A DNA stretch of 64,000 bases from Streptomyces sp. cf386 (GTDB lineage: Bacteria > Actinomycetota > Actinomycetes > Streptomycetales > Streptomycetaceae): the NCBI RefSeq assembly GCF_900103585.1, contig NZ_FNHV01000024.1, positions 62,001 to 126,000 of the forward strand, in the 5' to 3' direction. Positions within the stretch are counted from its first letter, which is position 1; every line of letters starts with the position of its first letter. The notes beneath the pieces are model-generated. The model made no database searches. It had not been told where the DNA came from and saw nothing but the letters and a program-made list of their open reading frames with translations. Positions 7,435-15,709 of the stretch are shown here, piece after piece. Position numbers and translations under genes: made by a program.

Positions 7435-8415
7435 ATGAAGGGCATCAGCTACTCACGCTACGGCGGCGCCGATGAGCTCGCATACGGGGATGTGCGCGAC
7501 CCGCGGGTCGGCCCCGACTCGGTGCTGGTCAAGGTGCGGGCGGCCGCGGTCAACCCGGTCGACTGGAAGTGCCGCGAGGGCTACATGGACCGGCTGCTGG
7601 AGCCGGTCTTCCCGGTGATCCCCGGCTGGGACGTCTCCGGCGTCGTGGTCCAACCGGGCGTGTCCGTCACGGAGTTCGGGGTCGGCGACGAGGTCATCGG
7701 CTATGTGCGCGAGGACTTCCTCTCCCGCGGCACCTTCGCCGAGTACGTCGCGGCCCCCGTCCGTACCCTCGCGCGCAAGCCCCGCAACCTCACCTGGGAG
7801 GAGGCGGCCGGTCTGCCGCTGGTGGGGCTGACGGCGTACCAGGTCCTGACCAAGGTGCTCCAGGTCAAGCGCGACGAGACGGTCCTCGTGCACGCCGCGG
7901 CCGGCGGGGTGGGCTCGATCGCCGTCCAGCTCGCCCGGTATCTGGGCGCCCGGGTCATCGGCACGGCGAGCGCACACAACCACGACTTCGTACGCGGCCT
8001 CGGCGGGGAGCCGGTCGAGTACGGCGATGGTCTGGTCGAGCGGGTGCGCGGCCTGGCTCCCGAGGGCGTGGACGCGGCGTTCGACACGGTCGGCGGCGAG
8101 GCACTGAAGGCCTCGGCCAACCTCCTGGCCCCCGAGGGCCGCCTGGCGTCCATCGCCGACCCGGACGTCTTCGACTACGGCGGCCGCTACTACTTCGTCC
8201 GCCCCGACGCCGCCGACCTGCTGCGACTGTCCGAGCTGGCGGAGGAGGGCGTGGTGTCCGTACACGTCTCGGAAACGTTCCCCCTGGAACGCACACCGGA
8301 CGCCCACCGCCTCAACCAGGAGGGCCGCACCCGGGGCAAGATCGTGGTGACGGTGGACTGGGAGACGGAGGAGGAGGCGGTGGCGCCGGAGGGGTTGTGG
8401 CAGGGGGCGGAGTAG
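7435..8415 (+). CDS. NADP-dependent quinone oxidoreductase-like MDR protein
   Basis: A 326-residue zinc-free medium-chain dehydrogenase/reductase. It begins MKGISYSRYGGADELAY and has NPVDWK near residue 40, GWDVSGVV near 63-70 and the nucleotide-binding stretch VLVHAAAGGVGSIAVQLAR. The catalytic zinc ligands of alcohol dehydrogenases are absent, which fits quinone or enone reductases. The start ATG at 7435 follows GGAGG by nine bases. It is divergent from the histidine-rich gene and apparently monocistronic. Substrate unknown. Confidence 0.88.
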   Translation: MKGISYSRYGGADELAYGDVRDPRVGPDSVLVKVRAAAVNPVDWKCREGYMDRLLEPVFPVIPGWDVSGVVVQPGVSVTEFGVGDEVIGYVREDFLSRGTFAEYVAAPVRTLARKPRNLTWEEAAGLPLVGLTAYQVLTKVLQVKRDETVLVHAAAGGVGSIAVQLARYLGARVIGTASAHNHDFVRGLGGEPVEYGDGLVERVRGLAPEGVDAAFDTVGGEALKASANLLAPEGRLASIADPDVFDYGGRYYFVRPDAADLLRLSELAEEGVVSVHVSETFPLERTPDAHRLNQEGRTRGKIVVTVDWETEEEAVAPEGLWQGAE

Positions 8416-8834
8416 GGCGTTCGGGGTGTGAGTGGAGGGGGTGGGCCTTGGGGAGGCGGGTGGTGTGGGCCGGGGGGCCTTCAGCGACCGGGGGTGCGGG
8501 GTGGGGTGTTGCTGGTGCCGGGTGGTGAGTGGGCCTCGGGGGGTGTCTTGGGGGCCCGGGAGTGGGGGGGCGGGGCGTACTCGGGGATCGGGTGGTGTGG
8601 GCCAGGGGGTTCTCACGGGGCGAGTGGCGAGGGCGGCCGTTCTCGGAGGAGGGCGACGCCGCATATGGCCCGGGCCGGGGTGAGGAGGGTCGTGGCTGTG
8701 GCCTGGCGGGGCGAGTGCCGGGGGATTGGTCCACGCGGCGAGGGCGTGGATACGGCACTGGGTGGGGAGTCGTAGAGGATCGGGTGGTGTGGGCCACGGG
8801 GTTCTCGCGGGGCAGGTGGCGGGGGCGGCCGTTC
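8416..8834. other. Gene-free purine-rich region with degenerate direct repeats
   Basis: About 420 bases between the stop of the oxidoreductase and the stop of the second DUF202 gene. The + strand is extremely G-rich and no convincing start, ribosome site or codon pattern is present. The string GGGTGGTGTGGGCC occurs three times (8458-8471, 8590-8603, 8782-8795). Between the second and third copies lies a decayed duplicate of the DUF202 gene tail, listed separately. Confidence 0.7.
8584..8762 (-). pseudogene. Decayed duplicate of the DUF202 gene 3' end
   Basis: This segment aligns over about 180 bases with 8776-8954, the last third of the adjacent DUF202 gene plus about 55 bases beyond its stop. 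On the minus strand both encode RIHALAA followed by PPAL, but the duplicate then lacks two bases, shifts frame, has no stop at the equivalent place and has lost the hydrophobic tail. The copies are in direct orientation and about 190 bases apart, so this looks like an old tandem duplication now decaying. Confidence 0.65.
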
Positions 8835-9164
8835 TCAGAAGAGGAGGGCGACGCCGCACACGGCCAGGGCCACGGTGACCAGGGCCGTGGCCGTGGCCTG
8901 CCGAGAGGGGAGTGCCGGGGGCTCGGCCGTCGCGGCGAGGGCGTGGATGCGGCGGTGGGCCAGGGTCAGGAAGGCCAGCCACAGGCCGAAGCACAGGGCG
9001 CAGGCGATCATCCCGGGCACCGAGACCCCGCCGTGCAGTGCGGTCTTCATGGCGAGTACGGCGGCCACGGTGCCGGACAGTGTCGTACGCCGCCACGCCA
9101 GACGCGTCCGCTCGGGCTGCAGCCCCGGATCCCGCACCGGCTCCGTGACCGACCCGGCGCTCAC
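8835..9164 (-). CDS. DUF202 family small membrane protein (second of a pair)
   Basis: A 109-residue membrane protein with three hydrophobic segments and the DUF202 hallmark QPERTRLAWRRT near residues 17-28. It starts with GTG overlapping the stop of the upstream DUF202 gene (GTGA), so the pair is coupled and may form a heteromeric membrane complex. The family has no established function. Its 3' end is duplicated just downstream. Confidence 0.8.
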   Translation of the reverse strand: MSAGSVTEPVRDPGLQPERTRLAWRRTTLSGTVAAVLAMKTALHGGVSVPGMIACALCFGLWLAFLTLAHRRIHALAATAEPPALPSRQATATALVTVALAVCGVALLF

Positions 9165-9553
9165 CCCTCCCACCCGACGAGCACGACGACGACCATCGCG
9201 ACGGCCACGACCGCGACCACCAGGCTCAGCACCGCCGGGAACCGCGACACCGGCAGATCCTCGCCCCGGCGCATCGCCCGCTCGCAGCGCACCCAGTGAT
9301 TGACCGCGCGCAACGAGCACAGCACGCCCGCCGCCAGCAGCGCGAGCGCCAGCCCGACGCGCCAGCCCCAGCGCAGGTCCGGCAGGAACTGGTCCACCGC
9401 GAACCCGCCGCCGATGAGCGCGAGCGCGGTACGCAGCCAGGCCAGGAAGGTGCGCTCGTTCGCCAGCGAGAACCGGTAGTCGGGGGTGCCGCCCTCCTGC
9501 CGGATCTGCTGAGGTTCGAACCACAGCCGGACGTTTCGTACGAACTCGATCAC
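9161..9553 (-). CDS. YidH-like DUF202 family membrane protein (first of a pair)
   Basis: A 130-residue inner-membrane protein. It begins with GTG at 9553 giving VIEFVRNVRLWFEPQQIRQ, then the family motif LANERTFLAWLRTALALIG and two further membrane helices, with a basic loop RCERAMRRGED before the last one. It resembles E. coli YidH, of unknown function. The next gene is a second DUF202 member overlapping by four bases. Confidence 0.82.
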   Translation of the reverse strand: MIEFVRNVRLWFEPQQIRQEGGTPDYRFSLANERTFLAWLRTALALIGGGFAVDQFLPDLRWGWRVGLALALLAAGVLCSLRAVNHWVRCERAMRRGEDLPVSRFPAVLSLVVAVVAVAMVVVVLVGWEG

Positions 9554-9621
9554 ATGAACGACCCTATCCGGACGGCCGTCAGGGGGCGCTGTCAGTCCCC
9601 CCCGGCTACACAGCAGGCAGG

Positions 9622-10146
9622 TCAGCCGGCCGCCCGGTACGCCCTGAGCCGCTCGTACGCCGCGACCCCGTCCGGCACCCACGCCCACTCCGTCAGCCGC
9701 CGCTCCACCTCGGCCTCGGCCAGGAAGTCGTGCCACGCGACCTCCTCCACCTGCGGGCTCACGGGCAGCTCGCAGCGCACCTCGTACACCGCCGACCACC
9801 AGGTCTGCCCGGCGCCGTCGTCGTAGAGGAACTTGAAGAGGTACGCCGGGCGGGGCAGCCCGCTCACCCCGAGTTCCTCCTCCGCCTCACGCAGGGCGGC
9901 GTCGTCGTACGACTCGCCCGCGCCGACCACTCCGCCGACGAACATGTCGTACCGCGAGGGAAACACCAGCTTGGTGGGCGTGCGGCGGTGCACGAAAAGG
10001 CGGCCCTGCGCATCCCGTGCCTCGATGAAGACGCAGCGGTGGCGCAGCCCCTTGGCGTAGGCCTCGCCGCGCGGGGACCGGCCGATGACCCGGTCCTGCT
10101 CGTCGACGATGTCGAGGATTTCGTCAGCAGCGCTCATGGGGCCCAT
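9622..10146 (-). CDS. NUDIX hydrolase, YfcD-like
   Basis: A 174-residue NUDIX protein. The Nudix box is GGVVGAGESYDDAALREAEE followed by ELG, matching GX5EX7REUXEEXGU. The N-terminal DILDIVDEQDRVIGRSPRGEA part resembles YfcD and isopentenyl diphosphate isomerase-like NUDIX proteins. It probably hydrolyses a nucleoside diphosphate derivative; substrate unknown. ATG codons at 10146 and 10137 are both possible and neither has a strong ribosome site. Confidence 0.85.
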   Translation of the reverse strand: MGPMSAADEILDIVDEQDRVIGRSPRGEAYAKGLRHRCVFIEARDAQGRLFVHRRTPTKLVFPSRYDMFVGGVVGAGESYDDAALREAEEELGVSGLPRPAYLFKFLYDDGAGQTWWSAVYEVRCELPVSPQVEEVAWHDFLAEAEVERRLTEWAWVPDGVAAYERLRAYRAAG

Positions 10147-10197
10147 CCAAGCAGGGCGGCGCCCGCAACAGTCAGGCGTACCGGTCAGGTGTACCGG

Positions 10198-11094
10198 TCA
10201 GGGCGTCTGCAGAGCCGCCGCCACCCGCCGGAGCTGGGGCACGCCGGACGGCATCGCCGAATGCGTCCCGAGCATGATGATGCCCACCACGATGCCGGCG
10301 AGCCCGGCCGCTTCCCACGCCAGCGCGCCCGCGTCGGTGCGGAGCCGGTCGCCGAGGAAGCCCACGCCGCAGGCGATGCCGGCCAGCGGCTGGGCCGCGG
10401 TCAGGGCGGGCAGGGACATGCGCAGGGAGGCGGTCTCGAAGGCGCTCTGGACCAGGATCAGCCCGGTGAGGCCGAGCGCCACCACGGCGTACGGCTGCCA
10501 GCCGGTGAGGACCTCCATGATGCCGCCCTCGGCGAAACGCTGCCCGGTCATGCGCGTCAGGGCGTCCTGCACGCCGTAGAGGAGACCGGCGGCGGTCGCC
10601 AGCAGCGCCGGACCCGAGCTGAGCCGCGAGCGCTTGGCGTAGGTCGTGAGCACCAGGGCCAGTCCGACCATGACGCCGATGATCAGCCAGTGCCGGAGGG
10701 GGCTGTCGGTCGCCGTTCCGCCCTGTGGCTGTCCGGCGACGATGAACGCCGTCACGCCGCCCGCGAGCAGCGCGAGGCCCGTCCAGCCCTGGCGGCCCAG
10801 CGGCTGCTTGGTCTGGCGGCGGGAGAGTATGAGCGCGAACAGCAGGTTCGTCGCCAGCAGAGGTTCCACCAGGGAGATCTCGCCCTGGCCCAGCGCCATC
10901 GCGCCCAGCGCCATGCCGACCACCATCAGACCGATACCGCCCAGCCAGCGCGGCACCTTCATCAGGTCGAGGAGGATCCGCGGGGACAAGAAGTCGCTCA
11001 GCGGCGCCTTCTGTGCCGCGTTCTGCTGCAGTACGAAGCCGAAGCCCAGGCAGCATGCAGCGGTGACGGCGAGTATCAGAATCTGAAGCGACAC
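10198..11094 (-). CDS. EamA/DMT-superfamily transporter-like membrane protein
   Basis: About 298 residues with roughly ten hydrophobic segments arranged as two similar halves, the pattern of drug/metabolite transporter (EamA) proteins. I prefer the GTG at 11094 (VSLQILILAVTAACCLGFG) because GAGG stands eight bases upstream; an ATG at 11112 would add six residues but has no spaced ribosome site. A segment AKRSRLSSG interrupts the centre and the C-terminus is basic. Substrate unknown. It is divergent from the 11362 gene. Confidence 0.8.
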   Translation of the reverse strand: MSLQILILAVTAACCLGFGFVLQQNAAQKAPLSDFLSPRILLDLMKVPRWLGGIGLMVVGMALGAMALGQGEISLVEPLLATNLLFALILSRRQTKQPLGRQGWTGLALLAGGVTAFIVAGQPQGGTATDSPLRHWLIIGVMVGLALVLTTYAKRSRLSSGPALLATAAGLLYGVQDALTRMTGQRFAEGGIMEVLTGWQPYAVVALGLTGLILVQSAFETASLRMSLPALTAAQPLAGIACGVGFLGDRLRTDAGALAWEAAGLAGIVVGIIMLGTHSAMPSGVPQLRRVAAALQTP

Positions 11095-11348
11095 GCTGCG
11101 TACCTCGATCATCCTGCCGGGGGGACGGGGTGCGTAAGGACCGACTGTAGCGGCCCAGAGCCCGGCATACGTGGTCTCGTAATCGTGCGGTGCCCGCAGC
11201 GACGGCGCCATGACGTACGCCACACAGTCTGAACAATTCCGACATTTCAGTCGTGGCGATTGCCTCAACTGTCACATCAGTAACGGGAGTTGACGCGTGT
11301 AACACTGCGACGGCCCTTGACGTGAACCATTGGCTGCGGGTTTGCTGT

Positions 11349-11360
11349 GCGTGATCACGC
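11349..11360. promoter_or_regulatory. Perfect 12-base palindrome at the start of the 11362 gene
   Basis: GCGTGATCACGC lies one base before the ATG at 11362. Such a symmetric site at a start codon could be an operator. It also argues against the in-frame upstream GTG at 11347 as the true start. Binding protein unknown. Confidence 0.35.
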
Positions 11361-11361
11361 G

Positions 11362-12351
11362 ATGACAGTCCACATACTTCCCCCGACAGAACCCAAAACG
11401 GTGTCCCCACCTCCGCCACCCCTCGGCCGCGCTCGAAAGCGCGCGGCTCACGCCTTCGACGCGGCCCTCGACGACGCCGAGCTCGCCGCGGCCCGCACCG
11501 CTCTCGCCCAGGGCAGATGGCAGACGGCCCGCTCGCTCCTCGCCCGGACCGGCGACGACTGGGACCGCAGAGGGCACCGTGTCACCGTCCTCGCCCAGGA
11601 GCCGTACTGCGCCCCCTGGGCCCGTGACTGGCTGCTCGCCGAACCCGACGCCGTCGACGCCGCCGTCCTCCTCGCCCTCGCCCAGGTCCAGCGCGCCCTG
11701 CGCGGCAAGGAGAAGCCGGTCCGTGCCCGCGAGTCCTGCCACGCCGCCGCCGAGCTCGCACCCGCCGATCCCACCCCTTGGCTCGGCCTGCTCATGCTGG
11801 AGAGCACCCTGGGCGCCGAGGAGGAGGTGCGCCGTCTCTTCGCCGAGGTCCGCGCCCGGCACGCCGACCATCACCACGCCCACCACCTGATGGTCGCCCG
11901 GCTCGCCGAGCGCCACCCCGGCGCCGGTCCCGACCCGCTCCACGAGGTCTACGACTTCGCCAACGACGCCGCCGAGCACGCCCCCGCCGACTCCCCGCTC
12001 GCCGTCCTCCCGGTCATTGCCCACGCCGAGCGTTACCGCGTCCTCGCGGCGGCCGGACAGCAGCCCCGCGAGGCGGTCGCCTCCGGACACTGGACCGGCC
12101 GTCGAGCCCGGCAGGTGATGCGGGACGCCTTCGACTGGTGGCTGGAGTGGGAGCAGGAAGGCCACCCGCGCCGCCTGATCGACCTGAACTTCCTCGCCCA
12201 CGCCAAGGTCTGCGAGGGCCGCGGCGCCGAGGCGGCGGCCCTGTTCCACCGCATCGGCGAACACGCCACCCCGTCGCCCTGGTCGTACCCCGACCAGGAC
12301 CCGTACCCCGCCTTCCGCGCGGCCCGCGACACCGCGCTCGGCACGACGTGA
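11362..12351 (+). CDS. Conserved alpha-helical (TPR-like) protein of unknown function
   Basis: About 329 residues, soluble and helix-rich. A proline stretch (VSPPPPPLGRARKRAA) is followed by alanine-rich helical pairs such as LAAARTALAQGRWQTARSLL and ALAQVQRALRGKEKP, typical of TPR-like solenoids, then HADHHHAHHLM. There is no signal peptide, membrane segment or enzyme motif. ATG 11362 is chosen over GTG 11347. It may sit upstream of the APC transporter, but 286 bases of repetitive DNA separate them. Function unknown. Confidence 0.72.
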   Translation: MTVHILPPTEPKTVSPPPPPLGRARKRAAHAFDAALDDAELAAARTALAQGRWQTARSLLARTGDDWDRRGHRVTVLAQEPYCAPWARDWLLAEPDAVDAAVLLALAQVQRALRGKEKPVRARESCHAAAELAPADPTPWLGLLMLESTLGAEEEVRRLFAEVRARHADHHHAHHLMVARLAERHPGAGPDPLHEVYDFANDAAEHAPADSPLAVLPVIAHAERYRVLAAAGQQPREAVASGHWTGRRARQVMRDAFDWWLEWEQEGHPRRLIDLNFLAHAKVCEGRGAEAAALFHRIGEHATPSPWSYPDQDPYPAFRAARDTALGTT

Positions 12352-12380
12352 CGGGACCGACCCGACGTGACGGCACCGAC

Positions 12381-12516
12381 TCGACGAGGCGGCGCCGATC
12401 CGACGAGACAGGAGCGATGTGACGCAACCGCGGCCGATGCGGCGTGACGGCGGCGACTCGACGAGGCGGTAGCGGCTCGACGAGACGGCGGCGGCTCGAC
12501 GAAACAGGAGCGTCGC
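12381..12516. repeat. Degenerate tandem repeats based on TCGACGAG
   Basis: In the gap between the TPR-like gene and the APC transporter the octamer TCGACGAG or near variants recurs at 12381, 12399, 12458, 12477 and 12496. The last three copies are spaced exactly 19 bases apart, as in TCGACGAGACGGCGGCGGC. No ORF with sensible codon use covers it. Its role, if any, is unknown. Confidence 0.6.
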
Positions 12517-12637
12517 GACGTGGCGGGCGCCTGGCGCGGCGTGACGCCCCGACCCGACGCAACAGCACCGACGCAAAGGCACCGCCCCGCCCCACCCCAC
12601 ACCCACCACCCCCAACCCGACAAAGGACGGTCTCTCG

Positions 12638-14185
12638 ATGACGACGGGCAGCTCCAGCACGAGCAGAGTCACCGCTGACGGCGGCGGCATCAGTACGTTC
12701 AAGGGACAGGACCGCGCTCTGCACGCCGACAGGCTGGGCACGACCGGCCTGCTGCTGTCCGTGCTCGCCGCGACCGCACCTCTGATGGTCGTCGCGGGTG
12801 TCATGCCCACGACCTTCGGGGTGATGGGTGTCCTGGGGCAGCCGCTGCTCTTCGTGATCCTCGGCCTCGTCCTCGCCCTCTTCAGCGTCGGGTACGCCGA
12901 GATGAGCCGGCACGTCCACAACGCCGGAGCCTTCTACGCGTACATCTCCCGCGGCCTCGGCGGCACGGCCGGCGCCGGCGCCGCCATGGTCGCGCTCGTC
13001 GCCTACAACGCGCTCCAGGTCGGCATCTACGGCATCTTCGGCTTCGAGGTCTCCGGTCTGTTCGCCACCTACCTCGACACGGAGCTCGCCTGGTGGATAC
13101 CGGCGCTGGTGGCCGTGCTCGTCGTCGGCGCCCTCGGCTGGCTGAAGATCGACCTCAACGCGCGCGTGCTCGGCGTCCTGCTGATCATCGAGGTCGCCCT
13201 TGTCGTCATCTTCGACGTCGCCGCGATCGCCGACCCCGGCAAGGAGGGCCTGTCCCTGCACGCCTTCAACCCGGACACCCTCACCGGCGCAGGCATCGGC
13301 ACCGCCCTGTGCTTCTGCGTCGCCGCCTTCCTCGGCTTCGAGCAGGCCCCCGTCTACGCCGAGGAGACCAGCCGCCCGCACGTGCTCGTGCCTCGCGTGA
13401 TGTATCTGGCCATCGGTGGCATCGCCGTCTTCCTCACGATCAGCTGCTGGGCGTACACCGTCGCCGCCGGCCCCTCGGCGATCGTCGGCACCGCGCAGGA
13501 GCAGAGCGCAGGGCTGCTGTTCTTCCTCACCGAGGACCTGCTCGGCACCGGCTTCACCGACGTCCTGCACGTGCTGTTCGTGACCGGCATGTTCGCGGCG
13601 ATGCTCAGCTTCCACAACGTCGTCGCCCGCTACGCCTTCGCCATGGGCCGCGAGGGCCTGCTGCCCGGCGCCTTCGGCCGCACCAGCGGAGCGAGCGGCG
13701 CCCCCGGCACGGGTTCGCTGCTGCAGACCGCGATCTCCCTCGTGGTCGTCGCCGCCTTCGCGCTCGCCGACGACAAGCCGACTGGCGACCCGACCGCACC
13801 GGTCCTGCACCTGTTCACCTGGATGGGCAGCCTCGGCGCGCTGGGCGTCGCCGCGCTGATGGCCGCCGCCGCGGTGTCGGTCATCGTCTTCTTCGTCCGC
13901 CGCGGGGCCGTCGCCGCCCAGTTCTGGCGGCTGGCCGCCTCCGGGCTCTCCGTCCTCGCGCTGCTCTTCATCGTCGTGTACACCGTCAAGGACTTCGACG
14001 TCCTGATCGGCGCCGGCCCGGACTCCTCCCTGAGCTGGGCGCTGCCCGCCGTCATCGCCCTCGCCCTGGCCGTCGGCCTGGCCCAGGGCCTGCTTCTGCG
14101 CTCCCGAGCCCCCGAGCGGCACGCCCGCATCGGCCTCGGCAATGAGGCGTTCCAGCTGGAGAAGGCGGCGACGGAGGCGCCGTAG
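12638..14185 (+). CDS. APC-superfamily amino acid permease
   Basis: A 515-residue secondary transporter with about twelve hydrophobic helices. The first region GLLLSVLAATAPLMVVAGVMP and GFEQAPVYAEETSRP in the middle are typical of APC-family amino acid/polyamine permeases. The cytoplasmic N-terminus is about 35 residues and the C-terminus ends with a charged tail. AAAGGA stands ahead of the ATG. Substrate not predictable. No obvious operon partner. Confidence 0.87.
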   Translation: MTTGSSSTSRVTADGGGISTFKGQDRALHADRLGTTGLLLSVLAATAPLMVVAGVMPTTFGVMGVLGQPLLFVILGLVLALFSVGYAEMSRHVHNAGAFYAYISRGLGGTAGAGAAMVALVAYNALQVGIYGIFGFEVSGLFATYLDTELAWWIPALVAVLVVGALGWLKIDLNARVLGVLLIIEVALVVIFDVAAIADPGKEGLSLHAFNPDTLTGAGIGTALCFCVAAFLGFEQAPVYAEETSRPHVLVPRVMYLAIGGIAVFLTISCWAYTVAAGPSAIVGTAQEQSAGLLFFLTEDLLGTGFTDVLHVLFVTGMFAAMLSFHNVVARYAFAMGREGLLPGAFGRTSGASGAPGTGSLLQTAISLVVVAAFALADDKPTGDPTAPVLHLFTWMGSLGALGVAALMAAAAVSVIVFFVRRGAVAAQFWRLAASGLSVLALLFIVVYTVKDFDVLIGAGPDSSLSWALPAVIALALAVGLAQGLLLRSRAPERHARIGLGNEAFQLEKAATEAP

Positions 14186-14352
14186 CGGAAGAGCACTTCC
14201 CGTGGCCGCTTCCGGGGGCTGCTTCGAGCAGCCGCTTCCAGCAGCCACTTCTTGGCGCCGCTTCTGAGAGCCGCGTAAGAAGTGATTACGGAACCCTGAC
14301 GAGCACCCGCGATCCCTGGTCCCGGCCGGGTCGCGGGTGTTCGAATGAGAAG

Positions 14353-15102
14353 GTGAATCCGGAACAGCCCGAAGCCCGGGGCGAGGAGCAGCCCGAGGCG
14401 AAGGGCAAACCCATCGGCCGCCGCGTCCTCCTCGGCACCCTCGGCCTCGGCGCCCTCGGCGTGGTCACCGCGCCCACCCTGCAACGCGGCCTGGAGTCCT
14501 TCCTCGCGAGCGCCTCCGACAAGGACCCCACCGGCCTGACCGACCTGCTGCCCAACGGCGGCGGCTTCCGCTACTACTCGGTCGCCTCCTCCGTACCCCG
14601 CAAGAACGCCACCACCTACGGCCTCAAGGTCGACGGCCTGGTCGACCGCCCCCGGACCTACACCCTGGCCGAACTACGCGCCCTGCCGCAGACCCGGCTG
14701 GTGCGTGACGTCCAGTGCGTCACCGGCTGGCGGGTGCCGGACACGCCCTTCGAAGGCGTGCGCCTGTCCCGGCTCCTCGACGCCGCGGGAGTGCGCCAGG
14801 AGGCCGGCGCGGTGCGCTTCACCTGCTTCGACGGCACCTACACCGAGAGCCTCACCCTCGACCAGGCCCGCCGCGCGGACGTCCTGGTCGCCCTGCGCAT
14901 GCAGGACAAGGACCTGAACCACGCCCACGGCGGCCCCGTCCGCCTCTATGTGGCCCCCATGTACTTCTACAAGTCGGCCAAATGGCTCTCCGGCATCACC
15001 GTCACCGAGGACGTGAAGCCCGGCTACTGGGGGGAACGGGGCTACGACGTCGACGCCTGGGTCGGCCGCTCGAACGGACGCGACGATGCACCTACGAGTT
15101 GA
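14353..15102 (+). CDS. Tat-exported molybdopterin-dependent oxidoreductase (sulfite-oxidase fold)
   Basis: A 249-residue protein with an N-terminal Tat signal (IGRRVLLGTLGLGALGVVT, residues about 22-40). The catalytic domain has DVQCVTGW near residues 119-126, whose cysteine ligates molybdenum in the sulfite oxidase/MsrP family. The adjoining cytochrome b-type gene overlaps by 17 bases, so this is a secreted reductase or oxidase wired to a membrane electron carrier, similar to MsrPQ in outline. The substrate may be a sulfoxide or another oxoanion. The GTG start is taken because nothing better lies nearby; its ribosome site is poorly placed. Confidence 0.85.
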   Translation: MNPEQPEARGEEQPEAKGKPIGRRVLLGTLGLGALGVVTAPTLQRGLESFLASASDKDPTGLTDLLPNGGGFRYYSVASSVPRKNATTYGLKVDGLVDRPRTYTLAELRALPQTRLVRDVQCVTGWRVPDTPFEGVRLSRLLDAAGVRQEAGAVRFTCFDGTYTESLTLDQARRADVLVALRMQDKDLNHAHGGPVRLYVAPMYFYKSAKWLSGITVTEDVKPGYWGERGYDVDAWVGRSNGRDDAPTS

Positions 15103-15709
15103 CGCTCCCCGCTCGGCCGCCGACGTGCGGCGCTTCGGCCGGGCCACGCGTTGGGTGCACCGTTTGACGGCGGGGCTGATGGGCGTGTGCGTGGTGACGG
15201 CGGCCTGCCTCTACATCCCGCAGCTCGCCGAACTCGTCGGTCGCCGCGAGTTGGTGGTCCGGGTCCACGAGTGGGCCGGTCTCGCCCTGCCCGTACCCGT
15301 CCTGGCCGGCCTCGCGTCCCGGCTGTTCCGCGCCGACCTGGGCTTCCTCAACCGTTTCGGCCCGCATGACCGCGTCTGGCTGCGCGCCGCCAGGCGCCGC
15401 GACAAGCGGCACGCCTCGCGTCCGGCGGGCAAGTTCAACGCCGGGCAGAAGGTCTACGCGGCCTGGATCGCCGGCGCGACGCTGGTGATGCTCGGCACCG
15501 GCCTGATGATGTGGTTCACCCATCTCACGCCCCTGGTGTGGCGCACCAGCGCGACCTTCGTCCACGACTGGCTGGCCCTGACCATCGGCATCGTCCTGGC
15601 CGGTCACATCGGCATGGCCCTAGGGGATCCGGAGGCCCGCCGGGGCATGCGGACCGGGGTGGTGAGCCGGGAGTGGGCCGAGCGGGAGCACTCCCTGTGG
15701 CGCCGGTGA
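15086..15709 (+). CDS. Cytochrome b561/FdnI-like membrane subunit, partner of the Mo enzyme
   Basis: A 207-residue membrane protein with four predicted helices. Histidines suitable for two haems occur in WVHRLTAG, VVRVHEWAGL, FVHDWLAL and LAGHIGMAL. It overlaps the molybdoenzyme by 17 bases, so translation is coupled. It probably passes electrons between quinol and the exported Mo domain. It is fused to nothing and is smaller than full nitrate-reductase gamma subunits. Its 3' end overlaps the convergent gene by 90 bases. Confidence 0.82.
   Translation: MHLRVDAPRSAADVRRFGRATRWVHRLTAGLMGVCVVTAACLYIPQLAELVGRRELVVRVHEWAGLALPVPVLAGLASRLFRADLGFLNRFGPHDRVWLRAARRRDKRHASRPAGKFNAGQKVYAAWIAGATLVMLGTGLMMWFTHLTPLVWRTSATFVHDWLALTIGIVLAGHIGMALGDPEARRGMRTGVVSREWAEREHSLWRR

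Noticed and set aside
7453..9096. 547-codon minus-strand open frame
   Set aside because: Antisense to the quinone oxidoreductase and Pro/Thr/Arg-rich; part of it is the decayed DUF202 tail, not a gene.
12381..12516. CRISPR array
   Set aside because: Repeats are 8-19 bases, degenerate and without unique spacers of 30-40 bases; no cas gene is near.
12014..14248. 744-codon minus-strand open frame
   Set aside because: Antisense to the APC permease, with extreme Gly/Glu/Arg content and no start signal.
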